A stretch of 56,418 nucleotides of DNA from Shewanella benthica KT99 (GTDB lineage Bacteria > Pseudomonadota > Gammaproteobacteria > Enterobacterales > Shewanellaceae): assembly GCF_000172075.1 (NCBI RefSeq), contig NZ_ABIC01000028.1, positions 1 through 56,418 of the forward strand, read 5' to 3'. A program made the translations under genes and the position numbers. Under the pieces are notes generated by a model. That model did no database searches, had not been told where the DNA came from, and saw only the letters and a program-made list of their open reading frames with translations. Within the stretch, counting starts at the first letter, position 1, and each line of letters begins with the position of its first letter. Positions 28,751 through 40,722 of the stretch are shown here, in pieces.

Positions 28751-31700
28751 ATGAAAAATATAATAAAATCAAAAAATAGTATATCTTCCAAAAAGTCTGT
28801 TCTGGCTAGCGCTATCTTACTTACACTTAACCTAGGTGCACTCTATTCTAGTTCGGTTCAAGCCGTAGACATGTGTGGTACTAAGACCTTAGATCGACAA
28901 GGCGAAGTGTTGGCGAATCAGACTCACTGTATTACCGATTATGGTCACTATTTATATGTGAATGTGCCCTATGAAAACAGTGACGTCACCATCACTACAT
29001 CCAATGGAACATTCAATGGTAGTGACGCTGATATTTTCCTCTATGAGGGTGATAGTTGGAGTGGAAATGTTGAGTTAAGTAGTGCAATCCGTGGGACTAA
29101 CAACGAGTCCATATCCTTTGTTTCCCGCGCCGGTTCTCGTTATTTTAGGATTAACGGCAATATACAAGAAACGACACTGCAAGTGACGGTGACAGGCGGT
29201 ATAATTCCTCCTCCTATGGGTGACTATATCGTTTTTGATACACATATTGTCGTCGATATTCCAGCGCCGAGTATCACATCAAAATCACAATATGCCAGCG
29301 TTATTGCTAGCATATTAGCCGCAAGCTACAGCGATTTTGAAGGCATCGCCAGCGCATTGGAAGACCCAATTGACCATGTGAGTGATGCGATTCACCACCT
29401 TGCAAGCACTGACGATCTGACCGACCCGGATCTTAATCAACTGCTCTACTTCTTGGGGTCATATAAATATTACGCACCAGCTATATCTGATGCAGAGGCG
29501 GCTAAGCTGAGCATTGCACTACAAGCCGTCGCGAGTATGACCGGCTTTTTGAGCACTGATGGCGGCGTTATCCAGGAAGGTTATGCCAAGGCACTGAATA
29601 ACTTTGAGCGTGATGCTGGCGCGACCTATTTTAAAGACCAACTGCCACATCTGTTAGCGACGATTCAATACCACTCTACTCAGACCACTCCATTTGGTGC
29701 TGGCAATGCTGGTAATGCGACCATGGCACTTTTAGGTGCTCTGGATTCTGCTGCTGTCTATGGTGATGCATCGGTCAAATCTGCTTACAACAATAATATG
29801 CTGGATATTCTTTCTGTGATGCGTTCCTTCGCCTTTCTAGGTGAAACCTCTCTGGATATGCAATGGCCTAATGAAGCCGATAGAAAATGGATTTTGCCTC
29901 ACACTTTTATTGCTATGGGTAAAATATCCAGCATAGCCACCGATGAAGCCAAGGCGCGTTTCGATAGCACCGTCTTAGAGGTACACGGCAAGGTGACCCA
30001 GGTTATCTCGGTTGAAACCACTGAGGGCATAGTGACCAAGAATTACTTAAAGTCAGCCGGTCGTCAGTGTGAGGCCAGTGATCCCTTGTTTGGTATCTGT
30101 CTGGTGCCACCCAAAGAGGAAGATATCTTAACTGTACGCCATCAGTGTACCGATAAGGTGGTTATCCGCGCCCAAAGCAGTATTAGCCAGGAAACTTTAG
30201 CCCAGTCTTGCGCCGATATTGCGTTGCAAGAGACTGAGTTCCATAACTTCTTCAATACCGGCGGCGTGCCTGTCACAGATGATCAAAACGATGTCATCGA
30301 AGTGGTGGCGTTCGCCAGCCCCGAAGATTATGAGAAGTATGCCCCTGAGTTTTTCGGCATTAGCACCAATAACGGTGGTATGTACCTCGAAGGAACACCG
30401 AAAAATGTCGGTAATCAGGCGCGCTTTATCGCCATGCAGTGTCCGGATTCTTGGGTGGGAACCTCTTGTCAGTATATCGATCAGATCTATAACTTAAGAC
30501 ATGAATTTGTTCACTACCTCGATGGCCGCTACATCAAGGCCGGATCATATGGCTCATTCGATTATAACGTTTCCTGGTCTGAGGGAATGGCCGAATATAT
30601 GGCCAACGGCGCCGAGCATACCCGTACACTCAATGCCTTGAAGGGCGAAACGATTCCGCCTCTGTATAACGTGCTGTTTATGTCCTACGAGTATGATGAC
30701 TTGTATCAATGGGGCTATTTTGCCATGCGCTACCTAGGTGAGCAGCATCCGGACGAAGTTGCCTCTATCGCAGCTGCACTACAGGCCGGTGATAATGCCG
30801 CCTATATAGCAGTACTAAAAGGAGTTGCGGAGCGCACAGAGGCTGGCTTCGAAGCCTTCGTGTTAGCAAATTCCGAAACTCTAGCACCTGCCACGGCGGC
30901 GATTCCGGCAGCGGATACCATAGGTAGTTGCGCCTTGGCTCAGCAATACGTGCGTAAGGTGGACGCGAATAAGACCGAATATACGATCACCAATACCACA
31001 GATACCCCAGTGTCTCTGTTTTGGGTAGATAACAACAAGGGCACTGCTAACTTTGCCAAGAACTACAAGACATTAAATCGAGGTGAAAGTTACACAGCTG
31101 CTAGCTGGAGCGAAGGCGATCGCTTGATGTTGACCGATAATGCCATGAACTGTTTAGGGGTTGCCATGATGGAACCGGTTCAGAACAATTTCACTATCGA
31201 TGCCGACTTAGTCAAGGATGTGGTGCCTGAGGCGATTCCAGAGCAAGATATGTTGGGTAGCTGTGAGTTAGCCAGACCTCACCTTATCAAGGATCAGTCC
31301 CACGCCTTTACCATCACTAACACCACAGATTATCCAATTCGTCTGTTCAGGGTCGATAGCCTGACGGGCAAGCCTAAGTATGCCAGTGCGGCAACTGGGT
31401 TTGGTTTTGGTTACGGCACGCTCAATAAAGGTGAGAGCTACACATCCGATATCTGGTTTGGCGATCGTCGCATCATGCTAACCGATGCCCGCTTGAACTG
31501 TTTAAGTGTGGGTGTGTTAAACAATGCAACTGCCGATTTCATTATCGACGCGGCTACCATTGCCAATGTGGCGGCGCCTGAGGTGATTCCTGCGGCCAAT
31601 ACCATAGGCAGTTGTGATCTGATGAATAAGCATCTAACGGGTCCGTTCGAGGCTGATTTCTCCTTTACCAATAACAGCAGCACACCTGTTCGTGTCTATC

Positions 31701-32902
31701 GTGTAGACAATGAAACCGGTGAGCTAAGCGACAGCTTCGGCTTCACGACCTTGGCTAACGGTGAAACCTATGACAGTGCGACCACCTGGAAGTGGTTTGG
31801 TCACCGCCGTGCGGCAATAACCAATACTAGCGGCCAGTGTTTAGGTGTGGCTGTGATGACTGAAGAAGGTGTCAGTAATGACTATGAAATCACAGAGGAA
31901 CTCGTCGGTGGCGGTTCTACACCTGTGGACACAGATGGTGACGGCGTCATAGATTCACAAGACGCTTTCCCCAATGATGCAACTGAATCTGTCGATACGG
32001 ACGGCGATGGTGTGGGTGATAACTTAGATGCCTTCCCTAACGATGCGACGGAAACTTTGGACAGTGACGGTGATGGTGTGGGTGATAACTTAGATGCCTT
32101 CCCTAACGATGCGACGGAAACTCTGGACAGTGATGGCGATGGTGTGGGTGATAATGCCGATGTATATCCGCACGATCCGAACAATGGTGTTGTGCAGAGT
32201 TGTGGCGTCGCCACGATCACCTCTGGCCAGTTGACCCTTGAAAATGAAGAGTGTATCAGCGGTGGCAAAGGCAGTTTCTATGTCTATGTGGATACGGATA
32301 ACACAGATCTTTACATCACCACACAAGGCGGTGAGGGAGATGCCAACATCTACTTCAATGCCGATACCTGGGCATCATCGACTAATGCGCAATCTAAGTC
32401 TGAGCTAAGCGGTAACAGCGAGAGCCTGCATGTGGTAGCTAATCGTGGCTGGCGTTATATTGCCATCGACACCGGCACTCGCTATTCAGGTGTCACAGTG
32501 AAGGTGAGTTTAATTGACTCGGGTTCCACGCCGGTCGAGCCGCCCGTTGAGCCAGAGCTGCCTAGTGCATTAGCCGATACGTGCGCGACTGAATCTGTTC
32601 AAGATTATGGTAGCATCGGTGACGGTGTCCCTATCTGTGTCAAAAATGGTCGCTCATATTTCTATATCAATGTGCCTGCCGGTACTCAGAGCTTAACGGC
32701 CGAGACGGGTCATGGTGTTGGAGAGCTGGAGTTATATGTTGGTGAGAACTGGCCCGATGCGAGCAGCAATACTGGCGCATCAGCTAACCCAGGAACCATA
32801 GAGAGTGTGACTGTGAACCAGCCAAAGAGTGGTTGGTACTATGTCTCGGTGCAGAGCATGCCTAGCAGCGAAGATGTGACGCTAAAGGTCACGCTTAAAT
32901 AG
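28751..32902 (+). CDS. Secreted M9-type collagenase with repeat tail
   Basis: This 1383-residue exported metalloprotease has a signal peptide to about residue 38 (cleavage near SVQA). A pre-peptidase (PPC) domain follows at about 40-138, then the M9 collagenase activator and peptidase region to about 710. The zinc motif is HEFVH at residues 584-588, with the downstream Glu in WSEGMAEYM (611 or 615) as third ligand. Next come three repeats of about 100 residues, each with GSC near its start and ITNTTDTPVSLFWVD-like strands, resembling VHL beta domains. Aspartate-rich TSP3-type calcium repeats follow (about 1057-1147), then two PPC domains at the C-terminus. I chose ATG 28751 because MKNIIKSKN starts a normal signal peptide. 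The substrate is probably collagen or gelatin in the environment. Confidence 0.92.
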   Translation: MKNIIKSKNSISSKKSVLASAILLTLNLGALYSSSVQAVDMCGTKTLDRQGEVLANQTHCITDYGHYLYVNVPYENSDVTITTSNGTFNGSDADIFLYEGDSWSGNVELSSAIRGTNNESISFVSRAGSRYFRINGNIQETTLQVTVTGGIIPPPMGDYIVFDTHIVVDIPAPSITSKSQYASVIASILAASYSDFEGIASALEDPIDHVSDAIHHLASTDDLTDPDLNQLLYFLGSYKYYAPAISDAEAAKLSIALQAVASMTGFLSTDGGVIQEGYAKALNNFERDAGATYFKDQLPHLLATIQYHSTQTTPFGAGNAGNATMALLGALDSAAVYGDASVKSAYNNNMLDILSVMRSFAFLGETSLDMQWPNEADRKWILPHTFIAMGKISSIATDEAKARFDSTVLEVHGKVTQVISVETTEGIVTKNYLKSAGRQCEASDPLFGICLVPPKEEDILTVRHQCTDKVVIRAQSSISQETLAQSCADIALQETEFHNFFNTGGVPVTDDQNDVIEVVAFASPEDYEKYAPEFFGISTNNGGMYLEGTPKNVGNQARFIAMQCPDSWVGTSCQYIDQIYNLRHEFVHYLDGRYIKAGSYGSFDYNVSWSEGMAEYMANGAEHTRTLNALKGETIPPLYNVLFMSYEYDDLYQWGYFAMRYLGEQHPDEVASIAAALQAGDNAAYIAVLKGVAERTEAGFEAFVLANSETLAPATAAIPAADTIGSCALAQQYVRKVDANKTEYTITNTTDTPVSLFWVDNNKGTANFAKNYKTLNRGESYTAASWSEGDRLMLTDNAMNCLGVAMMEPVQNNFTIDADLVKDVVPEAIPEQDMLGSCELARPHLIKDQSHAFTITNTTDYPIRLFRVDSLTGKPKYASAATGFGFGYGTLNKGESYTSDIWFGDRRIMLTDARLNCLSVGVLNNATADFIIDAATIANVAAPEVIPAANTIGSCDLMNKHLTGPFEADFSFTNNSSTPVRVYRVDNETGELSDSFGFTTLANGETYDSATTWKWFGHRRAAITNTSGQCLGVAVMTEEGVSNDYEITEELVGGGSTPVDTDGDGVIDSQDAFPNDATESVDTDGDGVGDNLDAFPNDATETLDSDGDGVGDNLDAFPNDATETLDSDGDGVGDNADVYPHDPNNGVVQSCGVATITSGQLTLENEECISGGKGSFYVYVDTDNTDLYITTQGGEGDANIYFNADTWASSTNAQSKSELSGNSESLHVVANRGWRYIAIDTGTRYSGVTVKVSLIDSGSTPVEPPVEPELPSALADTCATESVQDYGSIGDGVPICVKNGRSYFYINVPAGTQSLTAETGHGVGELELYVGENWPDASSNTGASANPGTIESVTVNQPKSGWYYVSVQSMPSSEDVTLKVTLK
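31921..32190 (+). repeat. Tandem 66-bp repeats coding for calcium-binding motifs
   Basis: Units coding for DxDGDGVGDNLDAFPNDATE repeat every 66 bases. Two adjacent units (about 31996-32127) are nearly identical at the DNA level, so copy number could change by slippage or recombination. Confidence 0.85.
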
Positions 32903-32952
32903 CATTGAGTCGCTACTGAAAGCGATTTTTGTCGTTCGCACATAAAACAAGC

Positions 32953-32980
32953 GGGTCTTAGGCAACTAAGGCCCATTTTT
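32953..32980 (+). terminator. Terminator of the collagenase gene
   Basis: GGGTCTTAG-GCAA-CTAAGGCCC, one T-G wobble, followed after an A by five T residues. Confidence 0.7.
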
Positions 32981-33022
32981 CATGTGTAAAAACAGATAGT
33001 CTTTGAATAGAAGATTAAAAAA

Positions 33023-33486
33023 CATGCTTATGTACCTCACTCAGTACGAATGTACCGGCGCATGAATTATTGCCAGATTTAACCGCCTATTAGGGATTTC
33101 TTTTTCCATTTTTCTTCGGTTAAACCGATAACAGAACTCACTAAGGTATTCTTGAAGGTATTTTCCCGAAACTCCATGAAATGTGCCGAGTAAAAAGGCT
33201 TTTAAGTTACCTATTGCAATATGAACCCAAGGCAACCATTCATCGACCAACTCACTCGGTGTAACCCTAGCTTCATGCTGTTGAGTGTTATCTATGATAT
33301 TCAAAGCGGCTAGTCCGTCAGTATGAACTTCTTGCTGTGCATTTAAGTGCCTAGCAACAAAATCGTTAACGGCTTCATGACAAACACTGTCGACGGCCTG
33401 CATAGCGATAAATCCCGCGCGTTTCACTTTGCTTTCAACAGCAATTAACACAGGCGTTTACCTTTTCTCTTTCCCCCAACGAAGGC
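33023..33486 (-). mobile_element. IS1595-family fragment, copy 3
   Basis: It keeps the left end (CATGCTTATG) and the last 136 codons of the transposase frame (to VPVHSY-like HAPVHSY). A 25-base deletion between two GCGTTT direct repeats follows (in the CAGGCGTTTACC region, 33456), and then the IS3 end cuts it at 33487. It is inactive. Confidence 0.88.
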
Positions 33487-33553
33487 TGATGTGGCCTAAT
33501 AGATCTGGACACCTTTTTGTGTGTTTAAATAACCACTTAAATAAGGTGTAAAT

Positions 33554-34701
<1,148 letters not shown>

Positions 34702-34738
34702 AACACTGAGAGCTGTCCAGTTTTACTTGACCACTACA

Positions 34739-35416
<678 letters not shown>

Positions 35417-36047
35417 AATAGAGGCGACACATCGACAGGAAGTACGCCTAAAACGCTTACTCAAAGAAAGCCAGTTACCGATAGGGAAACAGTTGTCTCA
35501 ATACGATTTCAGTGAAGTGGTGGGCATTAGCGCAGTTCAAGTTAAACGTAAGGCCAGTGAGTTGAGCTGGTTGAGACAAGGGCATAATATTTTATTATTC
35601 GGTGCGAGCGGCCTAGGTAAAACTCACATAGCAGCCGCGCTGGGTTATGCGCTTATTGAGCAATCTGTTCGTGTGAAATTCACGACAGGCACGGCGATGG
35701 TGCAGCACTTGCAGAAAGCCCGAGAAGGTTTAGGTCTGGAAGATGCACTTAAAAAACTCGATAAATATGAGCTACTCATTTTGGACGACATCGGTTATGT
35801 CAAAAAGAGTGATAGTGAAAGTCAGGTTCTATTTGAGCTCATTGCACATCGTTATGAGCGCAACAGCCTAGTGATCACAACGAACCAGGTGTTTAGTGAG
35901 TGGGACAGTATATTTGGAGACAATATGATGACAGTAGCCGTGATTGATCGACTGGTGCATCACGCAGAGATTTATCAACTTGAAGGAGAGAGTTATCGAA
36001 GAAAAGAAGCCATGAAAATAAACGGCAAAAGCGGCCAACTTAATTGA

Positions 36048-36079
36048 CGCCTATAGGCCAAGCTAGTTGACGTCTAACA
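36048..36079. mobile_element. Right end of the IS21 remnant
   Basis: The sequence ends CGTCTAACA (36071-36079), consistent with an IS21 terminal TGTTAGACG read inward, together with repeated GACG...GGCCAA motifs. It abuts the truncated sensor gene. Confidence 0.6.
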
Positions 36080-36838
36080 ACCAATAATGTAATGCGTTAA
36101 AGAACTAGAATCTGATATGGTCGAGTGCAGCATATTAAATATTTTGTCGAACTTTAATTCGATAACATAGACTCCGATAGGATCACCAAACTCATCGAGA
36201 ACGGGGGCAGAGATAAAGCCGGTGATTTGACCTTGGCTCAATGGGCTCCTCTCCAGACCCGAAAAGTTAGCCAAACCTGAGTCCATAGTCACAGTTAAAC
36301 TTTGAGTAAACTGCGAGTCGACTAAATTGTCCGAAAAAACATTTTTGCCTTTAGCATCATTACTGATCACCGAGTAAAGAATGTCTCCATCGAGATCGAT
36401 CAAAAATATATCACTGATATAATCATATTGACGACTTAATACGATAAGATCGTTCTGCAGGCCATCGACACGTTGGGTCCAGTCGTAACTCGTCACATAT
36501 TCGCTAACAGGTTTACCGCTGGATTCTTTTCCCTCGGTGAGCGAACTCAAGATAAGCCCCGCATTGATAGATTCGGCTTCGACATTAAGATCTATCATAC
36601 GATAATTAAACCAGCTCTCGATGGACTGCACACTCAGCAGCGAAGACTGAGTTAACTCTTCTTCGGCGGCATCGACCAGACTCTGCTTGGCCTGCTGATA
36701 ACTAAACCAGGCAACGATAGTTAGAGGTAGTAAGGATAAGATCAAGAACCAGATAGTCAGGTTGAAGCTTAAAGAACTTAGCCGGTTTACCTCTTTCATC
36801 GGTGCTTGTGTGAACTCATGTTCCATCGGTTCTCTCAC
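36080..36838 (-). pseudogene. Truncated membrane sensor (dCache-type) cut by IS21
   Basis: The N-terminus has a transmembrane helix (SFNLTIWFLILSLLPLTIVA) and a periplasmic double-Cache-like domain (ILSRQYDYISDIFLIDLDGD, GLERSPLSQGQITGFISAPV, DEFGDPIGVYVIELKFDKIF). The frame ends at the IS21 boundary, before the second membrane helix and any HAMP, kinase, GGDEF or methyl-accepting domain, so the output domain is unknown. A GTG at 36838 or an ATG at 36826 could start it. It follows the broken binding-protein gene by one base and was probably in the same operon. Confidence 0.8.
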
Positions 36839-36839
36839 T

Positions 36840-37662
36840 CTAGCGGTTCAATTGGGCCTGGCTCATTGCGGCTAAGTCATGGCGACTAAAATTCTCATCG
36901 GCAAACTCGATGTCCTCTCCCGCCTGATGAATATAATTCATCACTTCATGAACAGCCTGACGCTTACCTTTAATCGCAGCATCAGTCGCCAGAGCGATGC
37001 ATTCCACATGACCATGCTTCCAAGGCATCACATCTTTTGAATACCAGGCCACATGCCCACCCCCCCGTCTCAACCACATCCGCCCAGGGTAAGGATTGTT
37101 CGAAAGCGGCAGCTTGGGCTCTATTGCTCTTACTCTTTATGAAGCTTGGTGATTTAGATGGCGCGACGGCTATCGCCAGCACATCTGAGCCTGAATTAGG
37201 CGTTAAACCCATGGTGAGACCGTGCTCTTTAAGATAGCGATAGTAACAGTCGCCAAAAGATGAGGCATACCGATTTCGGTTGCGCGGCCTGTCGACTCAA
37301 ATACTTGCTTCAATGCCTTGGCAACCTTATCATCGGGCTTTCTTTCATGGCTCACAGCGGCAAGCTTGACCTGCTCATTGAGCAGATCATTTATCGCCAG
37401 TGCGTTTCCATCTCTGTGCATCAAGCCTATCCATCTGAAATGCGATTTCTCGCTGAACATATCCATCGCCAATGGGCTCATCACATAGGCCATATCGACT
37501 TCACCAGATTGAAAGTATGCCTGCAAGAGGAATATACAGAGCCTTGATGACTTTTTTATCGGCACCATGAGCACTAGCCGACACAGCTAAGACAAAAAAG
37601 AGTGTGATAACAAACGCTAAATAGGTGATAAATCGATGTGGCGAACGAACACTAGCTGACAT
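36840..37662 (-). pseudogene. NMT1/NrtA-like periplasmic binding protein, several frameshifts
   Basis: From an ATG at 37662, after AAGGAGA, comes a clear signal peptide (MSASVRSPHRFITYLAFVIT, then FVLAVSASAHGADK) and VIKALYIPLAG. Frame and sequence are then lost. Three later open pieces carry EVDMAYVMSPLAMDMFSE (37500s), GVKPNSGSDVLAIAVAPSKS-like coding (37200s) and AWYSKDVMPWKHGHVECIAL (37050s). The pattern fits the solute-binding proteins of nitrate/sulfonate type that often feed an adjacent sensor. At least three lesions make it a pseudogene. Confidence 0.78.
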
Positions 37663-38215
37663 GCGTCTCTCCTTGACCCGTGATGATAAGCAACTGCATA
37701 GCAGTACTCACAGAGCTTAGTAGAGCATCGTCATCTTTTCACTAAGCAAGAGTAAAAAAACACCCGATGAATTTCAAGCTAATTCCTTACATTTAACATG
37801 GTTGATAATCACCCATGTACTCATTATTAATGGATTCAGGATAAGTACGGAGTTGAATCACAAATTGCGATCTGAAATAACAAACAAAACATAAAATCAT
37901 AAAATCATAAAATCATAAAAATATTACAATTCCTGCCAATTCCGCGGTCCACTCGATGAGGGAAAACTCACCACCAAAATTAAGGTGGCGAATCATCAGG
38001 ATAAGTTGATTGCCGTGCTGTGGTTTTATGATACTAGGGCTCCACAATTCCAAGTTTGGCAAAATGACACCGGGCTTGAGCAGCAGATGTCAAGCATAAA
38101 TTAATCACGCCCCAAGTTTTTAATAAGGCTCTACCACAAGCAAGCGTCGCTATCTGGCGGCGCTTGCTATTTCTGATACAAGTATGGCCAAATTGGTAAA
38201 ACCCTTATCTGATGG
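37663..38215. other. Intergenic region with an octamer repeat and a hairpin
   Basis: No gene is seen in about 550 bases. It holds three copies and a part of the octamer ATAAAATC at 37891-37918, and a 12-bp stem (AGCAAGCGTCGC and GCGGCGCTTGCT, one mismatch, 38139-38168). That stem could end the PepSY transcript from the minus strand, although no T run follows. Confidence 0.6.
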
Positions 38216-39820
38216 CTAACTTTGAGTTAGCGCCTCATCGGCCAGGCTCTTATTCCGTTCAGGGCTGAAACCCGAGTCATGTACATCAGATTTGTGCTTG
38301 TTAAACAGAGAGAAAGCGACCGTAACAAACAGTACCACAGTGATCGCCAAGCCTATCTGCACCCCGGCAACGGCCAGGAAGCCCGCATTTAACGCCGTCA
38401 CTATCTGTTCATGGAAAAGCACCCAATCGGCTAAAATGGTGGTTAATAAGATACATGCCGTAGCAATCAGCGAGATAAACAGCATTTTGCGCTTATCAGA
38501 CACCAACCAAGCCAACAGCAGATAGAGTCCAAGACTCGCCACGAAACTGGCCATCATCGACTCATCTCGCCCAGCCATTCCCAGGGGCAGTATGCGTTCG
38601 AATAAGAATGCCATGGCTGTGGCTAATATGACTCCCATGGTCGAACCCAAAGTCATGCTATTAACTAATGCGATACTCTTCGGCGAAGATTTTCTTTGCT
38701 GCATCCGTTTCTCGACCCAAACTAGATTGCCACTGACGATAAGCACACACACGCCCATGCCAAGCAATAAATAGATAAGTCTAAGATCCATGCCGGCATA
38801 GTCACCAAAGTGTAGCGTCGAGAGTACAATTCTCCCGGTTGTCATAGAATTAGGCGACTCAGGTGTTGTTGAAAATAAGGTTTCACCGTCATCGAGAGCA
38901 AACACTTGCTCGACCGGACTGACAAATTTGCCAGCTTCATCGCCGATCATGTGCAGCAGTGCACTAGTGTCGCCATAGTTATAGGCGCGTAAGACTCTAG
39001 GTGGCTGACCAAACGCTGCAACATACTGAGCCACTAAGGTATCAACTTCGGCACTGGTATCCAGCGGCTTATCCAGCCACTCTGGCATCTGTTGGGTATA
39101 GCCGGCATCGACCAACAGCGCCTGTTGATCTCCCTTATAAAGCACTAAGGCGAACGCGATTTGATAGATGATAACCAAGTTAAATATCAAACCTGTGATG
39201 GCATACATCAAGGTAAAAGGCAGGGTCATTACACCGATGACATTATGCATGGTCAGCAGCTGATCCCGCTTGCCCTCGTTAGTGCGATAAAGGAAGAACT
39301 GCCTGAATAACTTACGCGCATGAATGAAGATCCCTGACACCAGTGCGAACAAGAAAAACAGGGTCACAAAACCTATGATATAACCGCCATTGGGAATATT
39401 AAGATTATAATGCAACTGGTAAATAAACTCGGCCAGATAGAAGTCATCGATATTTGCCACAATTTCACCAGATACTGGGTCCATCAAGAGTGACACATAA
39501 TCGATGTCCGTCGTCGCATCTTCGGCTAGGACGATATCCACATAGACTTTGTAGAATGGTATCTCGGCAGTGGGAGACACTAAGGTCAAATGCTCCTTGG
39601 CATTGAAGGAACGATCCTCAATTGCCAACTTCATGATCTCACTGGGAGACAATACCTCGCCTTGGGCAGGTGTATGATGTGGCAACACAGACCAGAGGTA
39701 TATTTCACTGCGAAATAAGCTTATTGAGCCCATGAAAAACACGATGAACAGCAAGCCAGAGATGATCAATCCCAGCCAACTGTGAGCCTCGGTTAAATGC
39801 TTTAAAAATTGTTTATTCAT
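38216..39820 (-). CDS. PepSY-associated transmembrane protein, iron-uptake type
   Basis: This 534-residue inner-membrane protein has four or more helices of the PepSY_TM family: MNKQFLKHLTEAHSWLGLI at the start (with the family His), a helix at FIVFFMGSISLF, a large periplasmic PepSY-like region with DDGETLFSTTPESPNSMTTG, and a cluster of C-terminal helices. Relatives are often placed beside siderophore receptors and may act in ferric-siderophore reduction. It is the last gene of a three-gene minus-strand set divergent from the TonB receptor, downstream of a Fur-like site. Confidence 0.9.
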   Translation of the reverse strand: MNKQFLKHLTEAHSWLGLIISGLLFIVFFMGSISLFRSEIYLWSVLPHHTPAQGEVLSPSEIMKLAIEDRSFNAKEHLTLVSPTAEIPFYKVYVDIVLAEDATTDIDYVSLLMDPVSGEIVANIDDFYLAEFIYQLHYNLNIPNGGYIIGFVTLFFLFALVSGIFIHARKLFRQFFLYRTNEGKRDQLLTMHNVIGVMTLPFTLMYAITGLIFNLVIIYQIAFALVLYKGDQQALLVDAGYTQQMPEWLDKPLDTSAEVDTLVAQYVAAFGQPPRVLRAYNYGDTSALLHMIGDEAGKFVSPVEQVFALDDGETLFSTTPESPNSMTTGRIVLSTLHFGDYAGMDLRLIYLLLGMGVCVLIVSGNLVWVEKRMQQRKSSPKSIALVNSMTLGSTMGVILATAMAFLFERILPLGMAGRDESMMASFVASLGLYLLLAWLVSDKRKMLFISLIATACILLTTILADWVLFHEQIVTALNAGFLAVAGVQIGLAITVVLFVTVAFSLFNKHKSDVHDSGFSPERNKSLADEALTQS

Positions 39821-39906
39821 AATGACTTAGTTTTAATGAGTTAGGTTTAATGACTTATGTTTAATAAGCTGTTGTTCGCTTGACCTCAGTTCAGATATCT
39901 CTCAAT

Positions 39907-40158
39907 TTAACTGAAGAAAAACAGAGTATTGAATCCAATCGATACCAGCAGTAAGCCGCCACAACGTCGCCAGGCATGCCAGCCTGAGTCACTGGCATAA
40001 CACCAGATCATAGCGCCAATCCAGAGTGGAAAGGCCATCAATAATCCGACAAATAGCCGAGTATCGACATCTAATGGCAGCAGATAATTGAGATTCAACA
40101 TGACCGAAATCGAGATAAGACAACCACCGAATATGGCAGCGAAGGTTTTAGGCCACAT
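39907..40158 (-). CDS. DUF3649-family small membrane protein
   Basis: This 83-residue protein has three hydrophobic segments (FAAIFGGCLISISVML, LFVGLLMAFPLWIGAMIW, GGLLLVSIGFNTLFFF). The GLLMAFPLWIGAM block is typical of DUF3649 proteins found next to DUF3325 and PepSY genes in iron-regulated loci. Its start overlaps the end of the DUF3325 gene by 11 bases, indicating coupled translation. Confidence 0.85.
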   Translation of the reverse strand: MWPKTFAAIFGGCLISISVMLNLNYLLPLDVDTRLFVGLLMAFPLWIGAMIWCYASDSGWHAWRRCGGLLLVSIGFNTLFFFS

Positions 40159-40471
40159 GTTGACCTCCTAGCTGAACCACAGCTAACCAAAAAACCAAGT
40201 TGACACAGCACAGGGGGGCCAACTTAGCCTTAACATGCCCAAGCTGTAGCACTAAACTCAGCCAGATAAACATGGTAAACGCCAATACCATCAGCGCCGC
40301 AGCAATCGGGTTATAGATATAGGTTAACAACCAGGTACTAGCGATTAAGCAACCGATAAAAACAGAAATGGAAAAAAACTTCATCAAAGGTTTAGCCAGT
40401 AAACCTTGATGCTTACTGGACAGAAATACGCTTAAACACCCAATCCAGAGTACGACAATTGTTACACTCAT
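40148..40471 (-). CDS. DUF3325-family small membrane protein
   Basis: This 107-residue protein has about three membrane helices (VTIVVLWIGCLSVFLS, FSISVFIGCLIASTWLL, ALMVLAFTMFIWLSL). Length, composition and neighbours (DUF3649, PepSY, TonB receptor) fit DUF3325. It is first in the minus-strand operon, about 12 bases downstream of a Fur-like site. Confidence 0.82.
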   Translation of the reverse strand: MSVTIVVLWIGCLSVFLSSKHQGLLAKPLMKFFSISVFIGCLIASTWLLTYIYNPIAAALMVLAFTMFIWLSLVLQLGHVKAKLAPLCCVNLVFWLAVVQLGGQHVA

Positions 40472-40481
40472 CTTAATATAT

Positions 40482-40500
40482 GCAAATAGTTATCATTCAT
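40482..40500. promoter_or_regulatory. Weak Fur-like site before the DUF3325 operon
   Basis: The right half TTATCATT matches the Fur box well; over 19 positions about 11 agree with GATAATGATAATCATTATC. Position just upstream of the first gene supports it. Confidence 0.45.
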
Positions 40501-40657
40501 ATAACAGGCGAGCCTACCAGCTTTCATAAACTTTACATTAAAATTTACATTACAGGCTGCACATCTGCGGCCTGGCAATGGATACGAGGCATATTAGTGT
40601 AAATGCTCTTGCCTTCCCCCCCCCACCTTCTGGTAACATCCGCCGCACAAGCGTAAC

Positions 40658-40676
40658 GATAATAATAATGGTTATC
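40658..40676. promoter_or_regulatory. Fur box before the TonB-dependent receptor gene
   Basis: GATAATAATAATGGTTATC agrees with the 19-bp Fur consensus at 16 positions, 46 bases before the receptor start. A second partial site (TTATCATTCACGATAATT) overlaps its right side, as is common in strongly iron-repressed promoters. Confidence 0.8.
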
Positions 40677-40722
40677 ATTCACGATAATTTTTATCAAGAA
40701 ATGAATGCTAACAGGACCTATG

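Noticed and set aside
37887..37918. Octamer repeats as a CRISPR-like array
   Set aside because: The units are contiguous without spacers; it is a simple tandem repeat.
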